Assembly (NCBI GenBank): GCA_037447655.1
Contig: JBBHKE010001622.1
Coordinates: forward strand, 1 to 64,000
Length of the DNA: 64,000 nucleotides
Direction of reading: 5' to 3'
Source: Zygnema cylindricum
Taxonomy: Eukaryota; Streptophyta; Zygnematophyceae; Zygnematales; Zygnemataceae
Position 1 is the stretch's first letter. Every line of letters begins with the position of its first letter. The notes under the pieces were generated by a model. It did not search any database. It saw only the letters and a program-made list of their open reading frames with translations, and had not been told where the DNA came from. Below are positions 55,165-64,000 of the stretch, piece after piece. The position numbers and the translations under genes were made by a program.

Positions 55165-56405
55165 TTGTCGCGAGTGCCGTTATCACGGGTGCAAACACAA
55201 ATGGCGGCATACGAGTGGGAAAGGGGCATCTTAATCCGGAAGTGGGCAGATGGGGCGAGGAAAGTGGTTCCTCCCCCGACCGACAAGGAGACTCTTAATT
55301 TTAACCTTCACCAGCAGTGTGGCCGTTTTGGGCAGAAACGGACCACCTCCTTGGTCGTAGGATCGTACTGGTGGCACGGGTTGCGAACCCAAGTCAACCA
55401 GATTGTGCAGACGTGTTCCCCCTGTGACCGAATCAAAGCATCTTTCGACAAAAAGGGAGGTGCTCAGCTTCATTCCCTTCCCATCAGGGAATGTTTTATC
55501 GGTGGTCTCTAGATTAGCTGGGTCCTCTCCCCACTAGCAGACGAGGGAAACATTTTGTATTGGTAATGATAGAGCATTTTTCCAAGTGGATCGAATTGGT
55601 GGTCTTACCCAAGAAGGAGTCTAAGGCGATTGCGGACGCATTCTTGCAGAGAGTGCTGGCCCAATTTGGGGCCCCAGCCCCAGTTCAGACCGATCAGGGT
55701 TTTGAATTTGCGGGAGAATTCTCCAACTTGTTGGAATTGTGCCTCATCGACCACCGGCTAACCAGCTGAGACCACCCACAAGCCGACGGTTTGGCCGAAA
55801 GGTGCGTCCAGATAGTGAGGCGGCCACAGCGTAAATATGTTGTGGAAGAGGATCTAGGAGAGTGGGATAGAAGGGTGCCTTTGATCCCCATGGGGTACCA
55901 ATTCAACAAGTAAGCACCCCTCCACTCCTACAGTCCATATTTCATTTTGTTCGGACAACATCGCATCCTCCCCAGCGCTGCCTTGGCCCTAGCAGTGGTC
56001 CTTCTGAAGATGGACAGCAAGGGAACGGTCGAAAAATTGATTGGCGACAGGGCCAAGATGTTTCACACGGAAATGCCTATGGCCATGGGGAATTTACAAG
56101 CAGCTCAACACCGAGATCAACTTTGGTATTCGCAACGCCGGAGCGGGATTTTTGTACCGCGGCAACGACGATTTCTGTCTGGGGATTTCGAGTATCGGAT
56201 GCAACAGAAAAAGGACACTCTGGACATTTCGGCGGGACGGTTGATCTTTAAAGTGGTAGAGTCTTCCAATAAGGGTGTCTTGACATTGAAAGGAAAGGAC
56301 TGTCAAAAAATCAAGGAAAATCATATCAATGTAGCTCCTTGTCACCTCCGGGGATTAGAAGACGAGCCTACTTTCCACCTCATCTATTTTGCTGATCCAC
56401 CTTCA
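55165..56405 (+). pseudogene. pol: Gypsy H integrase with GPY/F-like module
   Basis: The H2C2 zinc module is LHQQCGRFGQKRTTSLVVGS...CSPCDRIKA (second His changed to Arg/Gln context). In the core, HFSKWIELVVLPKKESK is followed by VQTDQGFEFAGEFSNLL (second Asp) and HPQADGLAERCVQIV (Glu), with stops at 55510 and 55767. From 55947 an open frame has SPYFILFGQHRILP, RSGIFVPRQRRFLSGD and FKVVESSNKGVLTLKGKD...HINVAPCHL, a GPY/F-like module. A PHD finger follows in the same frame. Confidence 0.8.
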
Positions 56406-56549
56406 TGTTCCTCCAACTGCCTCTCATCCTCCTCTCAGAACCCTTTACTGGTCTGTGACCGATGTGCCCAGTGCTGGCATCAGACCTGCCTCCCCTTATC
56501 TTGGGACCCTCGTCCTAAACCCTCTTCACCTTGGTTTTGTGGGAACTGC
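56406..56549 (+). CDS. PHD finger at the C-terminus of gypsy H integrase
   Basis: Residues 154-201 of the frame 55947-56564 show the C4-H-C3 zinc pattern: CSSNC, LLVCDRC, CWHQTC and WFCGNC, with the conserved Trp two residues before the seventh Cys and the hydrophobic LL before the third. All eight zinc ligands are present and the frame is open to the natural stop, so this is the best-preserved part of the element. PHD fingers commonly bind histone H3 tails. It lies where chromoviruses place a chromodomain, which suggests a targeting role for integration (inference). Confidence 0.85.
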
Positions 56550-56595
56550 GAATTGGGCAAGTAATTTTTTTTTTATGTCTTAGTCACGGTTGACT

Positions 56596-56609
56596 AAGAG
56601 GGGGGGAAA
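56596..56609 (+). other. Gypsy H polypurine tract
   Basis: AAGAGGGGGGGAAA lies directly before the 3' terminal repeat, after the integrase stop. All 14 bases are purines. Confidence 0.8.
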
Positions 56610-56865
56610 TCAAGAACTATGCTCTAATAACAAAATTCCCAAACCTTCCCTCCTCGGCCCCATGGGGAAAGGAGGGGGAGGAGATATCTTTTCTCCCTCC
56701 CTAAACACTCATCCTTATTTTTGCATGCATTCTCATGAGAACAAGGCGGGCAGCAGTGGGCATAGGCATTGTTGTGGGAAGCATTCGCATTCTGGGTGGG
56801 GGTTGATTGCAAAACTCCAATGCCAATTACCTGGGCAGTGAGCCCTCCTCTGATGTTTTCCGGCA
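56607..56865 (+). repeat. Gypsy H 3' terminal repeat
   Basis: Homologous to 45404-45664, starting AAATCAAGAACT directly in the polypurine tract and ending near GGCACGCTC. The right boundary is blurred because the adjoining minus-strand gypsy RNase H begins there. Confidence 0.7.
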
Positions 56866-57962
56866 CGCTCGTCAAACCTCGGCTGTGTTTGAAGATACTG
56901 TAGGCCGTGGTGATCGGTGATGATCGTGATCCGCTTCCCTTGAACTTATTATTTCCAAACCTCCAGCTCATTAATAATGGCGATTGTCTTTTTTTCATGG
57001 GTGGCCCAGTTAAGCTCCGCTGCCTTTAGTTTCTGACTGTCGTAGGCAATGGGTTAAAGGCCTTTTCCTTGATCTTGCATAAGGATCGCTCCAATAGCCG
57101 TATCGCTAGCGTCGGTGATTATCGTCAAAGGTAATTCCGGGTCGGGGATAGCTAACACAGGGGCGGTAACCAACCGCTCCTTTAGCGTTTCAAAGGCTGC
57201 CCCTTGCGCCGTTTTCCACTCATAGTGCACGTTATTTTTAAGTAATTATGTGAGTGGTTCAGTAATTTTTGTAAAACCTTCGACAAAACGGCGATAGTAA
57301 GAGCATAATCCAAGAAAGCTCCATAACTCTTTAAGGTTTGTCGGCTGCGACCACTCCTTCACTACCCTAGTTTTGTTGGGATCCACTAGGATTCCATCCT
57401 GGCTGACTACAAGACCGAAAAACTCAAATTTTTCCTTCAAGAAGTCAAATTTACTTCTCTTCGCGTACAACTTGTTCTCTCGAAGGACTTGTTAGACCGT
57501 TTGCAGATGCTATAGATGATCCTCAAACGTCTTGCTATACACCAAGATGTCGTCCAAGAAGACAATTACGAAAGCGTCCAAATATTGCCGAAAGATGGAA
57601 TTCATGAAATGCATAAAGGTTGTCGGTGCGTTGGTCAATCCGAACGTTATAACCTGAAATTGGAAATGACCGTACCGAGTTCTAAATGCTGCCTTTCCAC
57701 ATCTTCCTCGGTAATTCTGATTTGGTGATAGCCACTTCGCAGGTCTATCTTCGAAAAATATTTAGCACCTCGTAGTCGATCTAACAATTCGTCTATTCTC
57801 GGTAGAGGGTACGTATTTTTCACCGTTAACTTGTTTAGCGCTCGGTAATCCACACACATCCGAAATCCTTCATCCTTCTTATTTACAAAGAGGACGGGGG
57901 CACCATAGGGTGACTTGTTCGGTTCGATTGCTCCGGCTTCGACCAACTCCGCAAGTTGCATT
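56866..57962 (-). pseudogene. pol: Second Ty3/gypsy (I) RT-RNase H fragment
   Basis: Minus-strand reading: [60 protein letters not shown], a frameshift near 57660, then [20 protein letters not shown] with intact FLDD. FEFFGLVVSQDGILVDPNK and LWSFLGLCSYYRRFVEGFTK follow, and the RNase H parts TIITDASDTAIGAILMQ and RITIITDHHGLQYLQ. This is a different, chromovirus-like lineage from gypsy H. It starts abruptly at 57962 against a copia D piece. Confidence 0.85.
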
Positions 57963-58817
57963 TCAAGCTATGATTTTAATGAGAGGACTTCCTATTGAAT
58001 ATAAACGAGCCATGGAACAATTAGGTTAGAGAAGGCTAGATGGAATGTAGCTGTAGCTGAAACTTACATTCTAGAGGAAGAGGTAACTCAGATAGCATTG
58101 AATGGTGGAAAATTAGCGGTAGCGTGCAATGCTCACACATATAGGCCGGCTCAATTTTCCGGAAATATAAACTTCACCAATACTCCTAATTATAGGCAAT
58201 ATGATAGGTGTGTCTATTGCTTCGGTCAAGGTCATGTTTTTTGGTTGTGCTCGACATTTATAAAAGTGTGTGAGACAAGAATTTACCGTGTGGGGTGGAA
58301 AGTGCAATTGGAGGAACCACCTTCAAATGGGCCGGCGTCAAAACTGCCGGTGAAAAATGCGTCGTTATTTGCATTTGATGAGACGCCACAAGATGAACCG
58401 TGGGGGGAAAAAGATGATGTGGTCAGATTTCCGAAATCAGAAGACGATGAGTTCTTTGCCATTCTAAAATATCTCATGGAGGGGCCTCAAGAGAATGGAT
58501 GGATTATGAACTTCAGGTGCTTTTCCCACATGTGCGACAACCGGGCTTACTTCAAAACCCTTACTCCGATTCCGACTCGTCAAATTTATAACGCGGATGA
58601 CAGCTGTGTGGAGGCTACTGCAAAGGGAAGCGTGGAGTTAGCTTGTGACATCGATGGTCAGATTGTAAAGAGAACCTTACATGATGTTCTATATATTCCA
58701 AAATTTAAGAAAAATATGATTTCCACTTCCGTGTCTGAAATGAAAGGATTTGAAATTTTGCAAAAGAATGGGGAAAAGGTAGTAAACAAAGATAGGAGAG
58801 TAACCTTGGTAGGAACT
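57963..58817 (+). pseudogene. gag-pol: Copia D Gag-protease fragment
   Basis: Begins in [13 protein letters not shown] and contains the same Gag half as 34170-34710: zinc knuckle CVYCFGQGHVFWLC (near 58214), acidic SEDDEFFAILKYLMEGP. The protease site is mutated to WIMNFRCFSHMCDN (usual DSGAS). VKRTLHDVLYIPKFKKNMIS follows to LVGTC, where the G LTR begins at 58818. From 58098 the frame is open for 241 codons. Confidence 0.8.
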
Positions 58818-59831
58818 TGTTGAAATAACTAGTTTTATTGTATTTTCTAGGTCTAAATTAATTAGCAGAAAACATACAAAGAAAATGTAAGCAGCCTGCC
58901 TCCATCTCTTCTCTCTCGCCCCCATACTTATTGTAGTCACTGGAGGAGAGAGAGAGCGATGGAGCCATGGCTGCCTCAGCTCCATGGGAAGGACTAAATA
59001 GTGACATAAGTCACTCTCAACAAAAAGGTTGAGTCCGGCAGGACTCGAACCCCCGACCAGCAAAGCGCGGCGTAGCCGTTAGCTCTAACCAATCTGTCGT
59101 GGAAGTCCGTTAGGAGATATAGGGTTTGATTAGTATTTAAACTATTGTACTATACAGAAATAATTTAACTGAAAATGTTTACGGCATGCATAGATAGAGT
59201 TTGATAAAGTACGAAGTACTATACTAATTTGAAACGCAAATCGCGCAAGTAGTTATTACGGCTGAGATTACATTTCGCGTCAAATTTGACGGCGCACATC
59301 ATCGCCGAAACCCCGCAATGGTAACTTTGGCATTTAGTGACGTGGCATGACCTAGCACCACGTGGAGAGACGACATTTGGTCGCAAGAATTTGAGGAACA
59401 TACGGACGAGTGGAATATGGACACGCGTCCACCTAATGGCCTTGTCGTACAAGGGCCGTACAGAAAGTACATCGGCAGTAGTACTTTCTGGTACTGTACA
59501 ATGTTCTGATTGGTTCGTACATGTAGTAGATAGGGGCTTTGAGAGGAACTAGGAAAAACTAGGACTTGGGAAAAATCAGGAAGATAGTCCTCTCTCTCTT
59601 TGAGAGTTTGTATAAATTGGCATCTTTGCCACCCTATAACTTATCGGCTAGTTGGGCGTTTTCAGAGATTTCTTTTTCTACAGACTCATGGGAGTCCATG
59701 CTACACAGGGGTGCAATTAGATTATCTGGTTGTCTGCTTGGGAAGCAGTGTTTTCCATTGAAAGTGGGTTAGTTAAATACTATCTAGAGGCTTCTTGTAT
59801 TCTGTAGTCTAATGGAGGACACAGAATTGCA
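58818..59831 (+). repeat. Copia G 5' LTR, plus strand
   Basis: TGTTGAAATAACTAG to GAATTGCA. It includes the antisense tRNA-like module, CCACGTGGAG, ACACGCGTCC, the GTAC-rich hairpin at 59458-59494, CTGATTGGTT, a TATAAATTGG string near 59610, and the gag start codon at 59812. Its sequence differs clearly from the minus-strand G LTRs, so several subfamilies exist. Confidence 0.85.
59033..59110 (-). other. tRNA-like module, antisense within G LTR (copy 6, best preserved)
   Basis: On the minus strand, ATTGGTTAGAGC matches the usual tRNA D-arm string TTGGTTAGAGC closely, and GGGGGTTCGAGTCC has a perfect B box (GGTTCGAGTCC). The acceptor ends do not pair, so it is a tRNA-derived module and not a working tRNA gene. 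Confidence 0.6.
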
Positions 59832-60790
59832 GGTTATGGGCCCACCCTCTGGGGTGCCCACCTTTAATGGATGAGGGTTCATCTATTGGGAAGCCATGAT
59901 GATGGGAGCTTTGTGCGAAAAACGATACTGGGGTATCGTCAGTGGACAAGCAAAACGTCCTCCTTCGGGAACTCCACCAAGATTTGGAGGAGTAAGGTTT
60001 CGTACAGCAACGGCTGCCTCAGCGGAGGAGGCAGATGATGGGGACAACACTCTGTCCGAAAAAGGGAAAGGGAAGGAGACACCCCTCACTCCTATTACCA
60101 CAGTATCGGGAGGGGCGACCATGAAGACCGCGGAGAACGATACTCAAATGTGGGAGGATGTAAACATGGCTGCCAAGAACTTCTTTCTGAGGAACCTCAT
60201 TCAAGCGTTGGCCACCCCTCATCTTCACATTTACAAGGCCGAGGACTTGTGGGTCAGTTTAGTGGAGATTTATAGAGCTGGAACTATTCAGGAGCTCCAG
60301 TTGGCTAAGCAAAAGCTAGTGAGTTACACTTACAAAAGAGGAAAAATGTTAGATTACTGTAATGATCTTTCTTGTTTGTATATGGAGATGGAAAGTGCCT
60401 GGGGGACAGGTATAATGAAAATGAAAGTTAACACACTCATCATGAAGTTACCAAATGAGTTTGAGAACATAGTGTACCGAGTACAAGAATTGCTTGATAG
60501 TTCATGGAAATGGAACACAATGGTCAGGATGATACTTGTGCAGGAAAACACAATGGAGATTAGGAGAGGAGGAAACAGCATTCAAGCTCTAGCAGCAGGA
60601 GGGGACTGATGGGGGAAGGACCCGAAGAAATCTTACAAAGGGGAAAGAGATCGTTCTGGGGGACCGAGGCCCCCAAAGGGTGTTTGTCATTTTTTCAAAA
60701 AGCCTGGACACTTCATCTCAAATTGTGTCAAGCTGTCGAAGCTGAGGCTCCAAGAGAATCGTGGAGGGGGTTCTTCCGCAGGGAAGAAAA
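59812..60790 (+). pseudogene. gag: Copia G Gag, plus strand
   Basis: Starts in the LTR (MEDTELQVMGPPSGVP). A TGA at 59869 follows FNG, after which the frame is open to 60607: MMMGALCEKRYWGIVSG, an acidic/Thr linker, MAAKNFFLRNLIQALATPHL, IYKAEDLWVSLVEIYRAGT, TYKRGKMLDYCNDL and NTLIMKLPNEFENIV. After a stop the knuckle region reads CHFFKKPGHFISNC, with Phe for the second Cys. It is the longest G Gag in the window. Confidence 0.8.
59832..59843 (+). other. Copia G primer-binding site, plus strand
   Basis: GGTTATGGGCCC directly after the LTR end TTGCA, translated as QVMGPP in Gag. Confidence 0.85.
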
Positions 60791-60798
60791 AGTCGCTT

Positions 60799-62087
60799 GT
60801 GGTTACAAAAGTGACAAGAGAAACCGAGGATGAGTCCTATGAGGAGGATGGGGAGCTTCTTCTTGACGAGAGTCTAGAGGAGAAGGAGATCACTCAGAGA
60901 CAGAAGTGTGCCCTTGGAGCAATTCAGGAAGATCCACAAGAAGGATGGATCATCAACTCAGGTGCATCCGTGCATATGTGTGAGGATAAAAAACTCTTCA
61001 CTAAACTAAGAAAGATCCCTACTGTAGAGATAAAGTATGGGGATGGGAGAGTGGTTTCTACAGATCTAGTGGGATCAGCAGATCTGAAAGTCTTAGTGGA
61101 GGGTAAAACTTATGTACTTACATTCTCAAATGTACTCTACATTCCTCAGTTGAGTAAAAATCTTCTCTCTACGTCTGTGCTAGATGACAAAGAGTTTTAT
61201 ACCTTCACCAGAAAGGGAGTCTTTACAGCTAAGTATGGGGATGAAGTTTACTTCATGGCAGATAAGGGTAGCCAAGGAATGTTTAGGCTTAACCAGAGTA
61301 ATGAAAAGAAGAATGCGTACTATGTTGGTGTTCCTAAGGTGATGATTTGGCATAAGCGGTTGGGGCATGTGCATTATGATGGGTTAAGGGAAATGAAAAA
61401 GCTTGGGGTAGTAGAAGGCATTCAGTTTGGGGATAATGAAATGATGGATGATTGTAGTGGTTGTGCTCAAGGTAAGGCTCAAAGACTTCCCTTTCCCAAA
61501 GCCGCCACATATAGAGGTGAAAAAGTGTTAGATTTGGTCAATACAGATATTTAGGGTATGGCAAAAGTACCTTCGGTTGGAGGAAAGAGGTTTATGATGA
61601 CAATAACCGATGACTGGTCTAGATACTATAGAGTCTACTTTTTGAAAACAAAGACTGAAGCATCAACTTACTTCAAAGAATATATAGCTTGGAGTGAGAA
61701 GTTGCATAAAACCCCCAATAAGAGGATAAGGGTGATAATGGGGGGGAATATACCTTTAACCAGTTTGAGGAATATCTGAGAGATGAGGAAGTGCAGCACC
61801 AAAAAAATGTACCATATAACGCGGAATAAAATGGGGTAGCTGAGAGGTTGAATCAAACACTAGGAGATAGTGCGTGCAGTATGTTGGCAGACAAGAAAAT
61901 TGGAAAGAGATTTTGGGCAGAGGCTATGAACTGTGCCAACTATATTAAAAATAGAGTCCTTACCTCAGCTGTAAAGGGAGTGACACCTTATGAGAGATGG
62001 GTTGGAAGGAAACCAGATATCTCACACCTTAAAGTATTTGGTAGCCAAGTTTCAGTCTTGACACGGATAGGAAAAACTGGAAACTAG
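60799..62087 (+). pseudogene. pol: Copia G protease and integrase
   Basis: An acidic EEDGELLLDESLEEKE segment leads to WIINSGASVHMCED, the protease site with Asn for Asp. Next are the integrase zinc module (IWHKRLGHVHYDGLREM, CSGCAQGKAQRLPFP), VNTDI followed by a stop at 61552, VTITDDWSRYYRVYFL-like residues, a frameshift near 61730 and the core end (AERLNQTLGDSACSML, RFWAEAMNCANYIKNRV). It ends near SHLKVFGSQVSVL. Two catalytic regions are disrupted. Confidence 0.8.
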
Positions 62088-62093
62088 ATGCTA

Positions 62094-62857
62094 AGGGAAA
62101 ACCTGGATACTTTGTGGGATATGATGAGGATGTTAAGGGATATAGAGTCTATGACTTAGCAAAGAAAGATATCATTCTGGTCAAACACTTAGTTGTCATG
62201 GATGAAGGGAAGTCATTTGACCCCTTCAAATATACAAAGAAGATAAGGATCAGATTTGAGTCCGAAAGTGAGGAGAACTCAGTCGTTCCCGAAAAAGACA
62301 TGAGTGAAACTGTGATTACAGATTCAGGGGAGATTGAAGATACAGGAGACTTAAAGGAAACCTCACATATTCATATGGACTTCCAGGAGAAAGAAGAAGC
62401 GGTACAAGAACTGACTTCCATGTACAGGGGAGCGGATGAGACAGTGAGAAGAAATCCAAGACTCCCATCCATTCCAGCTTCGGAGTTAAAGGGAAGAAGG
62501 AGGAGCAGCAAAAGATTACAAGAAAAATAAGCCGCTCATAAGGTAACTAAGCTAACTCACCCTGATGAGCCTCAGTCTTACTCGAAGGCAGTGAATAGTC
62601 CAGAGAAAGAAAGATGGATTAGAGCCATAAATGATGAGATGGCTTCTATCATGGACGCAAATACATAGGAACTAGCGGATTGTCCTCCAGACAAAAACCA
62701 ATTTGGTGTAAATGGGTATTTAAACTAAAACTGAACCCACATAATACCATTGAGAGATATAAGGCTCGATTGGTAGCAAAGGGGTTCACCCAAAAGGAGG
62801 GGATTGACTATGAGGAGACCTTTGCTCAAGTTGTTCGGTTCCCATCAGTAAGGATAA
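62094..62857 (+). pseudogene. pol: Copia G integrase tail and RT start, truncated
   Basis: GYDEDVKGYRVYDLAKKDII and DEGKSFDPFKYTKK are the integrase tail. An acidic linker and RRNPRLPSIPASELKGRRR follow. RT begins with [16 protein letters not shown] and, after a frameshift near 62680, [20 protein letters not shown] and [18 protein letters not shown], where it stops at the junction with minus-strand copia A. The catalytic RT core is absent. Confidence 0.8.
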
Positions 62858-62984
62858 CCGCCCAGTATGCATACTTTTGGCCATTGAATATGGGAAATCT
62901 TGATGAAATGCCCATAACATGTTGTTCTACAACCACAGTAGCAGGAGGAGAGCCAGAAGCAGTAATAGTGGAAGTAGACATTTA
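62858..62984 (-). pseudogene. gag: Copia A Gag N-terminal fragment, minus strand
   Basis: Minus-strand reading [20 protein letters not shown], then [20 protein letters not shown], cut at 62858. The PBS is TGTTATGGGC, one change. It starts inside the LTR at 62920-63906. Confidence 0.85.
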
Positions 62985-63906
62985 AAGTAGAAGCTAACAA
63001 GCTCCCTACTCAACAGGCAACTTCAAGATGTGATAGAATGCAACTCAGTGATCTATGCAGCCTCAAATTCTGCAAAACAGTAGTAAGCACAGTGTAGAAT
63101 CACTTAACAAAGATTCAACTCAATTGATCTAGTCAACCATAAGATATTCACACTGCAGATTCACAAAAACTGCCTTAGTAGATTAATATCTGAAGACTTG
63201 GATGATCACAATTTGTCTAAATCCTAAACTATATACTCACAGTGAGTATCTACTGGTCACACTAATTTATGTGACTGTACTATAGTATTGTCCTATGCTA
63301 TGACAAAGTACTAAAACTGTACTTACTATTCCTAGAGTACTTCCAAAACCTAATTTTGCCATTTCTCTAAATCTGAATAGTGCGACACTATTTTAAATTA
63401 GCTAAACTACAAATCCTTGTTTCCAGATATTTACAGATAGAAGACCATACATTAAATGTTCCTGGCGCTTAGTCAGCAATGGTCCATAGCATCCGGCTAA
63501 CTGTTGTCGTCTAGTACGAAACACCTGATACCGTCCAAGTGTGCTTCGTCATTTGTGGTCCCTTCTGAATCGCGTCCGTTAATTCGATCTCAATCAACAA
63601 CCATTCTTGGCTGACCGTACCATACTTTCCTAGATATGCGGTTTGTGTTTTGTTCGTCCGATTTCGTCAATCCGCTCGTTATTCTCCCGACACGTGTAAC
63701 TGGCCATCGGCGCTACTCCGTAAAACCTCCAACACCCTTTTCCTGACGACACCTGTCCAGCTGGCTGTACAGTACACTCTCTTAATCTTTTAGTACTGTA
63801 ACACTATTTGAGGTAAGTATTACAGGTTTTCATTTCCCAAAATATTCGAAGTCCTTAATTCCTCCTCACAGCTCTATCTACTAAGTAAAGATTTCCAAAT
63901 TCAACA
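62920..63906 (-). repeat. Copia A LTR, minus strand
   Basis: 987 bp; minus strand TGTTGAATTTGG to GAACAACA. It is flanked on one side by an RNase H end with polypurine tract and on the other by gag, so again one LTR lies between two internal regions. It has the ATACTCA/TGAGTAT palindrome. Confidence 0.9.
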
Positions 63907-63929
63907 CTCCCCTAATTCTTTAGACTCAG

Positions 63930-64000
63930 TCACTCACTCAACCCAATAGCCTTTCTACAAAACTGCAACTTAGGAGCAAGAAGGGGTTTGGTTAGCATAT
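63930..64000 (-). pseudogene. pol: Copia A RNase H C-terminal end, minus strand
   Basis: Minus-strand reading MLTKPLLAPKLQFCRKAIGL then SE and a stop at 63930-63932. The polypurine tract (TTAGGGGAG) at 63907-63915 leads into the LTR. The element continues beyond the window edge. Confidence 0.85.

Larger units (their letters stand above)
45404..56865 (+). mobile_element. Gypsy H: Ty3/gypsy element with DNA methyltransferase and PHD finger
   Basis: Two ~260-bp direct repeats flank a gag-pol region. Domain order, ignoring the nested copia at 49483-52290: Gag with zinc knuckles, retropepsin, C5-cytosine methyltransferase, RT, RNase H, integrase (H2C2, core, GPY/F-like), PHD finger, polypurine tract. 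RT-before-integrase order and the integrase type are those of Ty3/gypsy. The copy is decayed throughout and its 5' leader is partly deleted compared with the inverted copy at 43335-44930. Confidence 0.85.
58818..62857 (+). mobile_element. Copia G, plus strand, 3'-truncated
   Basis: Has a 1014-bp 5' LTR, PBS, gag, protease, integrase and the first part of RT. The right end is lost at about 62857, where minus-strand copia A gag takes over. The left flank is copia D. No right target duplication can be tested. Confidence 0.85.

Noticed and set aside
22843-59110. Functional tRNA genes
   Set aside because: The T arms and B boxes are good, but acceptor stems do not close, anticodon arms are unclear and no CCA or terminator context fits.

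Overview
This window is eukaryotic, retrotransposon-rich DNA with no host gene that I can recognise. Nearly all of it is nested or tandem LTR retrotransposons, mostly Ty1/copia with several Ty3/gypsy pieces, plus one long satellite block. The families look plant or algal. A gypsy element carrying a DNA cytosine methyltransferase points weakly to a streptophyte alga or early plant lineage, because methyltransferase capture by retrotransposons has been reported there (recalled literature, not searched). The species call is low confidence.

Layout. 1-2229: AT-rich DNA and a fold-back element. 2230-3538: LTR and gag of a gypsy element. 3539-18207: three copia elements (family A) in a chain, LTR-int-LTR-int-LTR-int-LTR, neighbours sharing LTRs. 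18208-21864: a decayed copia internal region (E), followed by a family C LTR. 22838-24855: an inverted pair of G-type LTRs. 25040-30958: a young, nearly intact copia (B) with CAATT target duplications, one in-frame stop and a ~370-bp duplication in its 3' LTR. 31504-34710: fragments of copia C (minus) and copia D (plus). 34711-42130: a ~7.4-kb higher-order satellite built from a ~159-bp repeat, a 50-bp repeat and two kinds of spacer. 42131-43334: copia G piece (minus). 43335-44930: inverted gag of gypsy H. 45404-56865: gypsy H itself, interrupted at 49483-52290 by a rearranged copia G with CAATC target duplications. 56866-57962: another gypsy RT-RNase H (minus). 57963-62857: a copia D piece and a copia G element. 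62858-64000: copia A (minus).

The most notable object is gypsy H. Read across the nested insertion, its domain order is gag with zinc knuckles, retropepsin, a C5-cytosine DNA methyltransferase with DNMT3-like motifs, RT, RNase H, integrase with a GPY/F-like module, and a C-terminal PHD finger where chromoviruses carry a chromodomain. A mobile element with its own chromatin writer and a probable chromatin reader is unusual. This copy is dead (many stops, changed catalytic residues), so intact relatives should be sought.

Other points: copia families A, B, D and G place the gag start codon inside the LTR and translate through a primer-binding site (GGTTATGGGCC) that matches the anticodon arm of initiator tRNA-Met. 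All six G-type LTRs carry an antisense tRNA-like module. Boundaries of decayed elements are approximate, and all calls rest on reading the sequence without database searches.
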